Below, one piece after another: positions 46,923 to 57,621 of a stretch of 64,000 nucleotides of DNA (its first letter is position 1; each line of letters starts with the position of its first letter). The stretch spans positions 3,616,692 through 3,680,691 of the forward strand of contig NC_063066.1 in assembly GCF_018812025.1 (NCBI RefSeq), read 5' to 3'. The notes under the pieces are model-generated. The model saw only the letters and a list, made by a program, of their open reading frames with translations, was not told the origin of the DNA and made no database searches. Position numbers and translations under genes: made by a program. Source of the stretch: Megalobrama amblycephala (lineage: Eukaryota > Chordata > Actinopteri > Cypriniformes > Xenocyprididae).

Positions 46923-48894
46923 GATCAACTAAAGTAGGCTCTAATTTATTTTGGGGGTTTCTGCAACATTTCACAGTCATTATTTGCTGTCATCATCTGC
47001 TGAATGGTTAATTGTTGCAATTTTCGAATTTCACAAAAGTTTTTTACATGTTGCACTTTATAATTACTAAATCACACCATCCAGCATTAATTAAAAATGT
47101 GTGTCCTCTGTAACTGGGTTTTAGTTTGTATTCTAGTGCATATTTATAATTTCAGTTGATTTTTAGTTTTTTTGCAAGCACCATTATTATTTGATTTTAT
47201 CCGTTTCAGTCTTCATGAAAGCTTTAACTGATGACTATAACCTTGACAAACACACACACACGGACAGGACTGAATGTATTTACTGCTGTTCACAGCACCT
47301 GCACACACACACACGCTGAAAGCATGTATGGCGCTCTGCTTACCATTCTAATGTTCTGCTGAGTAAACAGGCCTTGAGCAGACAGAAAGCGCTCAGGGTG
47401 TAAGCACAGCACACACACACACACACACCTATTTCATGTGTGTGTTTTCATCTTCCGGTTCTCAAACACAGTCCTCAAGCTTTTCCTGCCAAAATGTTTA
47501 ATGCTGAAATAAACCGCTCATCTTACTATAGCACAGTGTTGATTACCCTTTATTTTCCTTCATCTCTCCAGCTTTATCTCTCTCTCGCTCTCCATTTGCT
47601 GTCACACAGTGACTAATTTACACTTACAGATGGAGGGTGAAAATGAGGCTCTATATCTTTTCAGTTTTGAGTTGAAGCCCTCCGGCTGTCAGTGCCCACG
47701 CTCTCCCTCTCCGCAGCGCACACATGCCTTCATATCTTCATCAACACTCCCGCTTGTTTTCACTAAAAACAATACACTCCAGTGGGAGGCTTTAATTGAT
47801 AAACCGCCATTCACGTCGCCCTGCCTGGCACTCGATAAGCTGGTGCAAGTGGGTTTCACGATCCTGTGAAGAACACAATTCACCTCGCATGAGTTCTGAG
47901 ATTCATGGTACACAGTGGGGTCCAAAAATCTGAGACCACATCAAAATTGGATTTAAACCTTGGAAGTTTTAGAAAACTGTGTGAAATATTTAAGATTCTG
48001 CACTATTTCAGGGTCAGTGATCAAACGAGAACATCTGTGACATTAATCATTTGGCTCTTTGTACAGATGGCCAAATGTTCTTACTGAATAATTTATTAGA
48101 TGCACGCCGGTCTGTTATCGTAGGGAAAGCGACTTTACGTTTTCACGCCCCTAAACATGACGTGAAACAAAATGAACTGTGATTGGGCGGTCCTTGGCCA
48201 ATGAAAGCTGCGATAGTGTCCAGACCATCAGATTAAGCTCAATCAACAGCATTTATGGTGTTGCCACAAAACTCATTTCTAATCATCCCTCATTTTCTTT
48301 AAAAAAAATAAATAATAGTAATAAAGAATGGGGCAGTAAATGAGGCCAATTTTTGAAGGATTTAAAAGCAGACGTGAAACTTATTTTATAAATTCATACA
48401 ATTAATTAATAAAACATTGTATATTGTATTATTTAAAATTGTTCTAGTCATTTTTATAGTCATTTTAGGGTTTTAGGCAATAAGTTGCATTTTTTTTTAA
48501 AGTTCTTTTCCAAAGTCTTGTTTATAAACTATTGAAATGTTTACAGATTGGCCTCATTCGCTTCCATTGTAAGTCACTCTGACCCAGATTTTTGCTGCTT
48601 TTTCTTTGAATAAAGTCAATAAAGCAATCAGCATTATGCCACAAAAGCTGTTGATTGAGCTCAGCTTGTCTTTTACCCAGAATATACCAACTTGACATGA
48701 CAAGGCTGCTAATATACACTAATAAAAAAAGTCACTGTTTGGATTTTAATAGGCAAATGCTTAAGAGGCTATGATTGGATCATAATTGCTGTGATTATTA
48801 TGTTTCTAGCATGTTTTATGTTTGGGAACAGTTTTCATTTCCTATACAATCATGTAGGAAGACACATCAAGGCCATTTTGCAGGATGGCCGTGA

Positions 48895-49495
48895 ATAGCC
48901 CCTTTCACACATAAAGTCTTTACTGGTAAATTATGGGTAAGAGATCATCTTATCCACACCGTTGGATCCCAGAAAATTGCTGGAGTGCCTTGTAACATTA
49001 GCAGTAATGAAGATTAGCGGTGTAATCTACCGGTGAGCATGTATGAAGTCAGAATGCACTGATGTAAGAAGTCTGCTTTGGGCCAATCATAAACTTTATA
49101 AGGATATTACTGCGCACTGTAAGCTCTGTTGCTTTTTAATAGTTTTTCTATGTAAATATGCGCAAGATGGACATCTTTGACCATTGCGCCACGTCTCGCA
49201 GCTTTTTCAGCGTGTCGCACTCGAAACTTTCTTTTCCATTCGTCAGCACTGCGGCTTTGCAGTTGGATGCTATTATGTGCATCTCGTGTTTTTAAGAGCA
49301 AAAACACATTCTGTTTGATCATCCATTATGCCTGCCACTCAAAAATGTTGTCAAACTGAACAGATAATACAACTAAAGAGCTTCTCCACATGCGGGCAAA
49401 TGAAGACAACAGCACAGCGTTTAACGATCATTTCCAATGACTGACATCACAGAATTTACTGGTGTTTTGGTGCTGATGTGTGAATGTTTTTAAAC
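48895..49495. mobile_element. hAT-like MITE nested in the foldback
   Basis: Left end AATAGCCCCTTTCACACATA then TTTACTGGTAAATTATGGG. The right side holds GAATTTACTGGTGTTTTGGT and GCTGATGTGTGAATG, inverted relative to the left. It contains copy 2 of the 131-bp repeat. Boundaries are approximate. Confidence 0.5.
49151..49281 (-). repeat. 131-bp repeat copy 2
   Basis: Sharp-edged match to 46769-46899 starting TGTAAATATGC and ending GCTATTATGTGCA. The - strand frame reads SADEWKRKFRVRHAEKAARR then GAMVKDVHLAHIY and continues open outside the core. No clear direct repeats flank this copy, so it may be an original part of the surrounding MITE while copy 1 is the mobilised one. Confidence 0.7.
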
Positions 49496-50305
49496 AGTAA
49501 AAGCCAGAAAGCCGTTGCTTGTGTTGTCTGCAACACTTTTTACCTCAAAGTTGTTGAGATAACTCGAAACATCTGATTTAAAGCCTAGAGATGCCACTTC
49601 GATTAACATTATTCACCGTAATACATGGAAGATCTTGCAAGCAGCGAGTCTAAAATCCATGCTGATGGTGCTTGTTGAAATGGTAGGCAAAATTGTGGAG
49701 CGAATTAGTCTAAATGCAGAAGCAGGTCCATTGCACGTAGAAGTGCGGATTCAGAGAGAACTTAAATGTTAAATGCCCGACATAGTTTAAAATAATTTGG
49801 GTCTTCTCGGATCCATTCAGGAAATAAAGCACATCTATTTTAAATTACCCGAGGCCACTAATACCAAACCCGACCCGTGTACGAGGCACTCATCGAAGTT
49901 TTGGACCTGATTCAACTGGACTTGTGAAGACCTGTACTCAGAGGTGCCAGTTCATGTGTGAGAATGATTCTTCATGCTCCCTCCCAATCATTCTTTCACA
50001 ATTTGAGCCTGATGAATCTTGACATCGTCATCCTGGAATATGGCCATGGTGTGTCTTCCTACATGGCTGTTTAAGAAATAAAAATCTACACATTGACTAC
50101 TGTTGCCAAACATAAAACATGCTAGAAACACAGCAATAGTGACCCAATCATAGATTCCAATCAGTGACAGTCTATTATCCTTACAGTATATTGCAATAAT
50201 TACACAATCATAAGCTTTATTTACTGCTTTAGGGCCAGTTCAATGCATTCTGAGGTTAAAAACGCAAGATGTAGCTCCGTTGAATGAAAAACAGTGGTAG
50301 GTCTA

Positions 50306-50720
50306 GAGCAGGGTTGCCAGGTTTTCACAAAAAAAAGCCAAATTGCTACTCAAAACTAGCCCAAACGCATTTCGGGGGGGTGGGAGGATAAAATCCGGAG
50401 GATAAAATCTGCTTTTTGGTAGGGTTCCTCCTGGTAAAATTCTCATTCCAGGGGCTAAATATCATGTTATTTGGAGTCGCTTCAACCCGCGGACATGAAA
50501 AACAACCCACTTCCAGGGTTGCCAGGTTTTCACCACGAAACCCACCCAACTGACACTCAAAACTAGCCTAATCGTGTTTCAGGGGGTCCCCCGGTAAAAA
50601 TTGCATTCCAGAGGGTAAAATCCACATTTTTGGCAGGGTTCCCCTGATAAATTTCTCATTCCAGGGGCTAAATATCTTCTCATTTGGGGTCGCTTCAACC
50701 CGCGGCAGCAGAGTTAAAAC
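50306..50720. repeat. Two tandem 206-bp units (GGGTTGCCAGGTTTTCAC)
   Basis: GGGTTGCCAGGTTTTCAC starts at 50310 and 50516. Both units continue with CTCAAAACTAGCC, a G-rich run, GGTAAAATTCTCATTCCAGG or its variant, GGGGCTAAATATC and GTCGCTTCAACCCGCGG. Non-coding; the pattern resembles an abundant fish repeat of unknown origin. Confidence 0.75.
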
Positions 50721-51395
50721 GGCGGACTTGGCATCATTGGTCTAGAGATGCGTTTTTTTCCTCCTTTTAACTTGAGCGCCGCTTTTTTAAAATGTCATGT
50801 CACGTGGGAGACACTGCAAAAGACATAAGTGCAATGGTCGAACACGTCTGTCTAGTGGGTTTACATGGAAAAACAATGGAAATGAAGCGCAGTGGAATGG
50901 AAAAATGGGTTCTGTGTGAACGGCCTCTTAATGCGTTGAAAGATAGCATCATTTCAACTATCATAGAGCTGTATATGATTATCATATGACATTATTTTTG
51001 CTGCTAGAGGAAGATGAGTCTGGTTCTCTTCAAGTTTTTCCTCCAAACATCTCACCACTGATGGAGTTTTTCCCTTCATTCAGACATCTGGGTCTGCGCT
51101 GTAAAAAATTATTTTCATGATTTGTTATCACAAACCTTTTTCTTTTTTCAAATCAACTTGGATAATTAATGTGGTTCAGATCACATAATATTTTGAGTTT
51201 CTGCTGATTAAACCAATCACCTTCATTGTATTAACTTTTTATATTTTAATTTCAATGAACTCAAAATTAAGGCAACCAGGTAACTTAGTTTTTTGAGTTA
51301 AACCAACAATTCTTTTTTACAGTGTTATTACAGTGCATTATGCTTTGGATCTGTATTGTGAAAAGTGCTAAATTAACATGAATTAAATATTCCTT

Positions 51396-52177
51396 TTAAC
51401 CCTTAAATGCATGACTGTTTCGCCAATCATTCTTACATATTCGGGTCTTTATCGACCCGGATCTATATCTAACACGGAAGGATCTCTACTTGTCGCGATA
51501 ATATAAAACTCCTCTGATATTAGAGTAACAATTACAGAAGAATAAAATAAAGCATATTTTGTTACCTTTTGGAGCTTGAAAGGGCTCAGTTTGAGCAGAT
51601 GTTTTATGCCATCATCACTGTCCTCGTCAGAGCTCATTTCCCACTAAATTCAGCAAATAATGGGCTAGTTTTATGTATGAGCCCATTCGCGATCTCAAAC
51701 GTATTCTCAACACTATATAATTTTCAACATCTTCAAAATCAATATTTTGATCGCTAACAGCTTCACCAGATCCATCCAGTAACAGTTAGTCATATTTGAT
51801 TGCGTTCATTCCATGTTTTTCTTATTATTTCGTTTTCTGTCTGAATGAGTCGTCACTTCAGCATTGTGTATCAGACATTGCCACCATGTGGAATAAAGGT
51901 GAATTGCACTTATTCCGTCATCTAAGATTCAATTATTGTTGTGCAGAAAAAATATACGTACACTCATACACACCTCGGGTCGTTAGCGACCCTATACAAT
52001 TTTTTAGAAAAAATTAATACAAAAATAGGCATTCTTTTATCATTTTATATTCTTTATAATGAATTGATTGAGGAATACAAAGAAGGTTGATGTCTAACTT
52101 TAAAAAATGAACGAGGAGGAGGGTAGTGAATGACGTCCCGGGTCACTAAAGACCCGAGGTATGCATTTAAGGGTTAA
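51396..52177. mobile_element. piggyBac-like TTAA element just upstream of the last exon
   Basis: TTAA at 51396-51399 and 52174-52177. Inverted ends TTAACCCTTAAATGCATGAC and GTATGCATTTAAGGGTTAA. It contains three GGGTC-N6-GACCC palindromes (51443, 51977, 52140). On the - strand 51449-51637 is an open frame starting MSSDEDSDDGIKHLLKLSPF, acidic like the N-terminus of piggyBac-type transposases, but only 62 codons. It ends 76 bases before the enox2 terminal exon, so it occupies the branch-point-proximal part of the intron. Confidence 0.75.
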
Positions 52178-52253
52178 ATTTTAAAAAGAAATGGAAGCAT
52201 CTCCACTGGTAGAGTTTGGATCAGTCTAATTATTGATGTTCTTGTTGTTTCAG

Positions 52254-52385
52254 ATCAGTACCACAGAAGTGGAGACTCTTTTGGGTCGGCTGCCCTGCAC
52301 CTTCAAGCAGGAGTTGACGGGCGTCGGGGCTAGTTTGGAGAAACGCTGGAAGTTCTGTGGGTTTGAGGGCATCAAGACGGCGTAG
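52254..52385 (+). CDS. enox2: enox2 terminal coding exon (window exon 9)
   Basis: 132 bases including the stop TAG (52383-52385); residues 283-325. The peptide is ISTTEVETLLGRLPCTFKQE, LTGVGASLEKRWKFCGFEGI and KTA. The acceptor is TTCTTGTTGTTTCAG. TGVGASLE is the segment proposed as the adenine-nucleotide motif in human ENOX2 (T589 onward), and KFCGFEG keeps human C602. The cysteines equivalent to human C569 and C575 are Ser (KIST) and Thr (VETLL), and a new Cys appears in RLPCTF. Ending within a few residues of KFCGFEG is normal for the family. Confidence 0.94.
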   Translation: MSTTEVETLLGRLPCTFKQELTGVGASLEKRWKFCGFEGIKTA

Positions 52386-52862
52386 AGACACGGGTCGGGC
52401 TTCTCGCTAGAAACGACACGACCGATGGACCCGAGGGGTTACAACCAATCACCTGCCAGCTCTCCGTGTCCATCCATCCAGCCCCATGGGATTTAAATCT
52501 CAGAAAACACTTGGAGACCTGGAGAACCTCAAGACTTTGGTGTGTGTGTAGTATGTTTTAGTATGTGTACACACGAGCACATGTCGGAGTGTGTGTACGA
52601 ACCACACAACGTGACTCTGAGCTGCTGCATCGGGTAAAAATCAGGGTCTGCTGAACCGAGGACTTGAACTGTCAACATACATTTTCTTTTTCTCGTTTCA
52701 CCTCTAATTTGTAAAAAAGAAAAACCTTATAAATAACATGAATATATTTCTTTTCTCTTCTGTATAGGCTGCAGAAACAGTTGCATAGAATCTTTTGTTC
52801 ACATATCCTGTAAATGTTTGAATAACTTGCTATTTTTAAATAAAAAAACAACAACAAAATAT
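52386..52862 (+). other. enox2: enox2 3' UTR
   Basis: About 480 bases between the stop codon and a cleavage site placed 15-20 bases after the AATAAA. Composition is unlike the flanking repeats: no transposon signature, GC-balanced at first then AT-rich. A longer alternative 3' UTR cannot be excluded. Confidence 0.65.
52839..52844 (+). terminator. Polyadenylation signal AATAAA
   Basis: Canonical AATAAA in TTTTTAAATAAAAAAACAAC, 454 bases after the stop codon. It is the first canonical hexamer in the 3' UTR. The A-rich sequence right after it could also prime oligo(dT) internally. Confidence 0.65.
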
Positions 52863-53695
52863 GCAACCAGACTAATTTATTAGTTCAACAATCTAGGCCA
52901 GTGCTTCCAAAATCTTCAACTTTCAGCACGTCTGCTAATTAAAAGAGGAATCGTGGGATAAATAAACGCCTTCGTTAGACGTTTCCTCTCATTTATGCCA
53001 CACACGTCCTTTCAAACCTTCGGGCTTTTCCTGCTTAAGCTGGAGACCGCAGTAGATCTGTGTCCCCTGGCGGTCTGAGTCAGTCTGCGGTGTTTTCCCA
53101 TCTCTAATGGTTCGTATTATTCTAATGCATGGAGTTTTTTGTAATCGCTTTGAGTTGACTGGTAACCAGACTGAGCAGCTGTGAACGTGTCGAGCCGTGT
53201 TGCTGTTTTTGCACAGAGCTTGTGAACTCTAATTAACCATCACAGCGCTGCATGTATGTGTTTCGTGTGCAGATGTGTGAGCTGCATCTCGCGACTGAAG
53301 GCGGCACAGTCAAGCGTCCCTAATGCTTTTCTGTTGTGCAATTTGTAAGGTGATTTTTTTTCCGCTTATAGCTGAGGGAAACTAAAGCTTTATTACACAT
53401 GATCGGTTCCCACTGCACTTTTTCTATTTCCTTGGGCCGCAAGTATGAAAAATTATTTTCAAATGCTTGTCAGACATTTGGCCTCTCGAACATGAATTAA
53501 TAATGGCTAATGATTGTGTTTCCCCTTGTCGTCGAACAGCCCTCGATTCATTCTGAATTTTTAATATAGACACTTAAGATGGACTGAAATCTAAGTGAAC
53601 TGAGCATGAACATGTAAAGCGTTTTTACAAAGAGGCTTCTGTCACTTAAATGTGAATTTCAACATTGTGTTTTTTTGTACTGTTTGTTGCTGCGT
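52863..53695. other. Intergenic, nothing recognised
   Basis: Unique-looking sequence of balanced composition immediately downstream of the gene. I see no repeat signature, open frame of note or RNA gene. Confidence 0.5.
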
Positions 53696-55450
53696 TTCTG
53701 AATATCCCAAGTGCCGGTCAAAAGTTTGCAAACATTACTATTTTTAATGTTTTTGAAATAAGCCTCTTCTGCTCATCAAGGCTGCATTTGTTTGATCAAA
53801 AATACAGAAAAAACAATAATATTGTGAAATATTATTACAATTTAAAATAATGGTTTTCTTGTTTTAATATACTTTAAAATATGATTTATTTCTGTTATGC
53901 AAAGCTGAATTTTCAGCATCATTACTCCAGTCTTCAGTGTCACATGATCCTTCAGAAATCATTCTAATATGATGATTTATTATCAATTTAGCTTTATTTA
54001 ATAACATGCAATGCTTTTTTCATGATTCTTTTGTGAGTAAAAAGAAAAAAAAAGAACAGCATTTATTTAAAATAGAAATCTTTTGTATCTTTCAAAAGTT
54101 TAGGGTCAGTTTTCTTTCTTTTTAAAAAAAAAAAAAATACTTTTATTCCGCAAGGATGTGTTAAATTGATAAAAAGTGATAGTAAAAACATATTGTTAGC
54201 TTTATTTATATTGTTTAGCTTTATTTAATAACATGCAATGCTTTTTTCATGATTCATTGGTGAAAAAAAGTTTAAAAAAAAGAAAAAAAAAGCATTTATT
54301 TAAAATAGAAATCTTTTGTATCATTCAAAAGTTTAGGGTCAGTTTTCTTTCTTTTTTTTTTGAAAAAAAATTAATACTTTTATTCAGCAAGGATGTGTTA
54401 AATTGATAAAAAGTGATAGTAAAAACATATATTGTTAGCTTTATTTATATTGTTTAGCTTTATTTAATAACATGCAATGCTTTTTTCATGATTCTTTGGT
54501 GAAAAAGAAGTTAAAAAAGAGCATTTATTTAAAATAGAAATATTTTGTATCGTTCAAAAGTTTAGGGTCAGTTTTCTTTCTTTTTAAAAAAAAATTAATA
54601 CTTTTATTCAGCAAGGATGTGTTAAATTGATAAAAAGTGATAGTAAAAACATATATTGTTAGCTTTATTTATATTGTTTAGCTTTATTTAATAACATGCA
54701 ATGCTTTTTTCATGATTCTTTGGTGAAAAAGAAGTTAAAAAAGAGCATTTATTTAAAATAGAAATATTTTGTATCGTTCAAAAGTTTAGGGTCAGTTTTC
54801 TTTCTTTTTAAAAAAAAATTAATACTTTTATTCAGCAAGGATGTGTTAAATTGATAAAAAGTGATAGTAAAAACATATATTTTAGCTTTATTTATATTGT
54901 TTAGCTTTATTTAATAACATGCAATGCTTTTTTCATGATTCTTTGGTGAACAAAAAGTAAAAAAAGTTAATATGATGATTTATTATCAATTTAGCTTTAT
55001 TTAATAACATGCAGTGCTTTTTTCATGATTCTTTGGTGAAAAATTTAAAAAAGTAAAAAAAAAAAAAAAAAAAAGCATTTATTTAAAATAGAAATCTTTT
55101 GTATCATTCAAAAGTTTAGGGTCAGTTTTCTTTCTTTTTTTGAAAAAAAAATACTTTAAAAAAATACTTTTATTCAGCAAGGATGTGTTAAATTGATAAA
55201 AAGTGATAGTAAAAACGTATATTGTTAGAAAAGATTTCTATTTTGAATAAATGTTGTTCTTTTTAACCTTTTATTCATCAATGAATCCTGAAAAAAGTAT
55301 CCACAGGTTTCAAAAAAAAAAATTATATTTTTAAGTATATTAAAATAGATAACAATTATTTTAAATTGTAATAATATTTCACAAATATTACTGTATTTTT
55401 TAATAAAATTTAATCAAATGCAGCCTTGATGAGCAGAAGAAACTTCTTTC
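53696..55450. mobile_element. Family D element expanded by internal tandem duplication
   Basis: Begins CCGGTCAAAAGTTTGCAAAC and ends GAGCAGAAGAAACTTCTTTC, with family D blocks (ACTCCAGTCTTCAGTGTCAC, ATGATCCTTCAGAAATCATT) near 53925. Within it a unit of about 225 bases repeats: ATAACATGCAATGCTTTTTT starts at 54002, 54229, 54468, 54691 and 54914, with a variant at 55004. Each unit holds AAAGTTTAGGGTCAGTTTTC and TTTTATTCAGCAAGGATGTG. Normal copies of this family carry the latter block once. Confidence 0.8.
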
Positions 55451-55462
55451 ATAAACATTAAA

Positions 55463-55466
<4 letters not shown>

Positions 55467-55535
<69 letters not shown>

Positions 55536-55735
55536 TGCTGTCAATCAATTAAAAAAATCTGTTTTACTGGTAGTCCACTGAATGAAGAATTTTTGGGTAT
55601 AAGATGTCACAGTTTACTTTATTTTGCTCTCCTCACTTACATAAATGAACTATAGTGTCCTGAACCCACTAGTAAAAAAAATATAAAAAAATATATCTGA
55701 ATAATCTATCTATCTATCTATCTATATATATACAG
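55467..55735. repeat. (AT)n and (CTAT)n microsatellites
   Basis: An uninterrupted (AT)n of about 65 bases at 55467-55532, and CTATCTATCTATCTATCTAT followed by ATATATATA at about 55705-55735. The unique spacer between them shows no feature. Confidence 0.9.
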
Positions 55736-57295
55736 TATATGGGATAAACCATACTATATTTGTGTATTTATTTATTTATGATAATAATCATGCCACAGTT
55801 GAGCTCAGCTCAGAATATCTCTTTAAATGCACTCATCAGCTCCATTAAAAGCGAAGCTGGAGTCCCTCTTCAGAAGGTCTCTGTCAGTTCACTCTCATGC
55901 AGCTTTTACTGGTTTAGATGTTTTTGAACTTGGATGAGACAAACAACACATGCACAGATGCAGGAGCACGGAAAGGTCGCGGCACGAGCGTACGTGTCCT
56001 GTTTTCCTCCCTCGTTCCTCTATTTTTGGGAAGCCCCAACCGTTCCATCAGAGCACTTATCCAGAGAGCCGTGTGCGGCCGGCATCAATTCTCCAGCTTT
56101 ATGCAGACTCCATCACTGTCATTCAGCCTACATTTGACAAATGGCTGTGGTTTTCACATCGACAAACACAGATATTCTCTGCAATACCATTATTTTGTGT
56201 TGTTGTCGTTTTTATGTACTTTTGTTCCCCGGTAGACTTTATTTACTCCGTTTTTCGGATGTTCTGAGATTTTCTAAACATCACACAATAACTTTATTTA
56301 CTCCGTTTTTCGGATGTTCTGAGATTTTCTAAACATCACACAATAACTTTATTTACTCCGTTTTTCGGATGTTCTGAGATTTTCTAAACATCACACAAAG
56401 CCCTAAACAGATTAATTAGATCTCTCTGTGGTGCCCTGGAGATGTTTTTCATTCTGCTGTCTTCTTCACGCAGCACCACCGAGAGTTGGTATACTCGGCT
56501 CTGCACGGATTGAGGCGAATCCTCGATTATATTCCTCCTGTGGAAGCTGGAGTGTCCTTCAGCACCTGGCCTTGTTTTTGAGCTCTCCTAAAGAGCGGAG
56601 CAGCTCCGAATCCAAAGGGCAGCGATGTCAAACTGCACACACCCAAGAGTCTGGCTCATAACCCATAATCCCCTGAATGCCATGCTCCTTACATCCTTGG
56701 AAGTAATTGGATATGGAGTGTTCCAGCTTCCGCGGATCTCTTTATAGGGGGCCGTATCTTGATGCTTTAGCTAATTAGCTCACTCTTACCTGACTTCCTC
56801 CAGTCAAAGTGAATCCAGGCAATTACAAGGAGCGACTCCCTTGAGCGATCAGATGAGAGGGAGGTGATTGGCTCGTAAGGAGAGCCGATGTTCCCGTCGT
56901 CCCTCACAAGTGAAAGGTCCTCATTTACTCCTCAGCAGTCAGAGCCTATGACAGAAAGCGTCCATCTGTTTAAGGAGGAACCCGTGGAGGTTACAGAGGG
57001 TCACCACGTCCATAATAATGCTTATGGATCAAAAATCAGAGCCGATACACAGAGTATAGCGGTTCATGAGCGCCCCCTTCTGGACAGAAAGCGAGACGGT
57101 GCGTGCAGTGAAATGGCTGTAGGAGAGCAGATTACAGTCATATGAAGAGATCAAGCATCGTCAACCTTTCTGTAAAGAACATTTGAACGATGTTATATAG
57201 CTAGGCAAATAAAATGAGGTAGTTATTTTAAATGTTTAACATTGTGTTGTGATAATATGTCTAGACTACAGTTTCAATTTATTTCATGTTTATGA
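55736..57295. other. Intergenic stretch with one 55-bp tandem repeat
   Basis: Mostly unique, GC-balanced sequence. Overlapping frames at 55918-56267 and 56888-57145 lack family resemblance and start or splice support. 56700-56880 (GTTCCAGCTTCCGCGGATCT, TTAGCTAATTAGCTCACTC) is the least repeat-like part and might be conserved non-coding sequence; that is a guess. Confidence 0.4.
56236..56400. repeat. Three perfect 55-bp tandem copies
   Basis: ACTTTATTTACTCCGTTTTT starts at 56236, 56291 and 56346. The units, which include CGGATGTTCTGAGATTTTCT and AAACATCACACAATA, appear identical apart from the last bases of the third. No flanking inverted repeats are seen. Confidence 0.9.
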
Positions 57296-57530
57296 AAGAA
57301 GTGTCTTATGTGCTGTATTTACTTGATCAAGAAAACACTGTAATAATGTGAAATATTTTTACAATTTAAAAGAACTGTTTTCAACGTGAATATATAGTAA
57401 ACTGTAATTTATTTCTGTGATCAAAGCTGACATTACTCCAGTCTTCAGTGTCACATGATCCTTCAGAAATCATTCTAATATGATGATTTGATGCTCAAGA
57501 AACATTTCTGATTATTATCAATGTTGAAAA
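57296..57530. mobile_element. Family D MITE copy, partial
   Basis: Contains AAAGAACTGTTTTCAACGTG, CTGTGATCAAAGCTGACATT, ACTCCAGTCTTCAGTGTCAC and GATGCTCAAGAAACATTTCT. The outer TTCAAAAGTTT ends are lost. Confidence 0.72.
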
Positions 57531-57621
57531 CGGTTGTGCTGCTTCAGATTTTTGTGATAACTTTATAAATAGAGTATTAATCAATATGGGGAGATACTTT
57601 AAAACAAGAATATAATCATCT

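Larger units (their letters stand above)
48710..50205. mobile_element. 1.5-kb foldback element
   Basis: Arms of about 190 bases: the left (48710-48898) has GTTTCTAGCATGTTTTATGT and TGTAGGAAGACACATCAAGG; the right (50015-50205) has ATGGTGTGTCTTCCTACATG and CAAACATAAAACATGCTAGA in inverse order. Identity is perhaps 75-80% by eye. The interior carries a nested MITE (48895-49495) and non-coding sequence. Confidence 0.72.
44298..52253 (+). other. enox2: enox2 intron, 8 kb
   Basis: The last intron. Named repeats fill about half of it. 46923-48709 contains several (CA)n stretches (about 47257-47264 and 47411-47428) and, at 47911, CACAGTGGGGTCCAAAAATC TGAGACCACA, which reads as a solo Tc1-like terminus. 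50721-51395 shows nothing recognisable. No exon or RNA gene is seen. Confidence 0.55.
1..52862 (+). other. enox2: enox2 gene, 3' half (9 coding exons plus 3' UTR)
   Basis: Nine exons with consensus GT-AG borders and matching codon phases join into one open frame of 325 residues ending at 52385. ENOX proteins are cell-surface NADH/hydroquinone oxidases with protein disulfide-thiol exchange activity. As I recall the human proteins, this one is closer to ENOX2 than ENOX1: the segment SEREALLVGIISTFLHVHPF matches ENOX2, as do GASIEYICSYL and KFCGFEG, where ENOX1 has SEKEALLIG, GANIEYLW and KLCAFEG. A few C-terminal residues (KIS, RLP, IKT) look more like ENOX1. Human ENOX2 is about 610 residues, so roughly the N-terminal half, including the RRM-type domain, lies upstream. 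Introns run from 1.9 to 11 kb and are full of transposons. Paralogue assignment rests on memory and was not searched. Confidence 0.85.

Noticed and set aside
47911..47990. A full Tc1-like element starting at CAGTGGGGTCCAAAAATC
   Set aside because: Only one terminus is seen; no matching inverted end or transposase within several kb.
1..52385. Assignment to enox1 instead of enox2
   Set aside because: Several exons (EIRNIHN, EALKEENDSLR, SEREALLVG, GASIEYICSYL, KFCGFEG) fit ENOX2 better from memory, although KIS, RLP and IKT are ENOX1-like; a search would settle it.
56888..57145. 85-codon frame with a charged middle
   Set aside because: No family resemblance, no splice or UTR support; consistent with chance in GC-balanced sequence.
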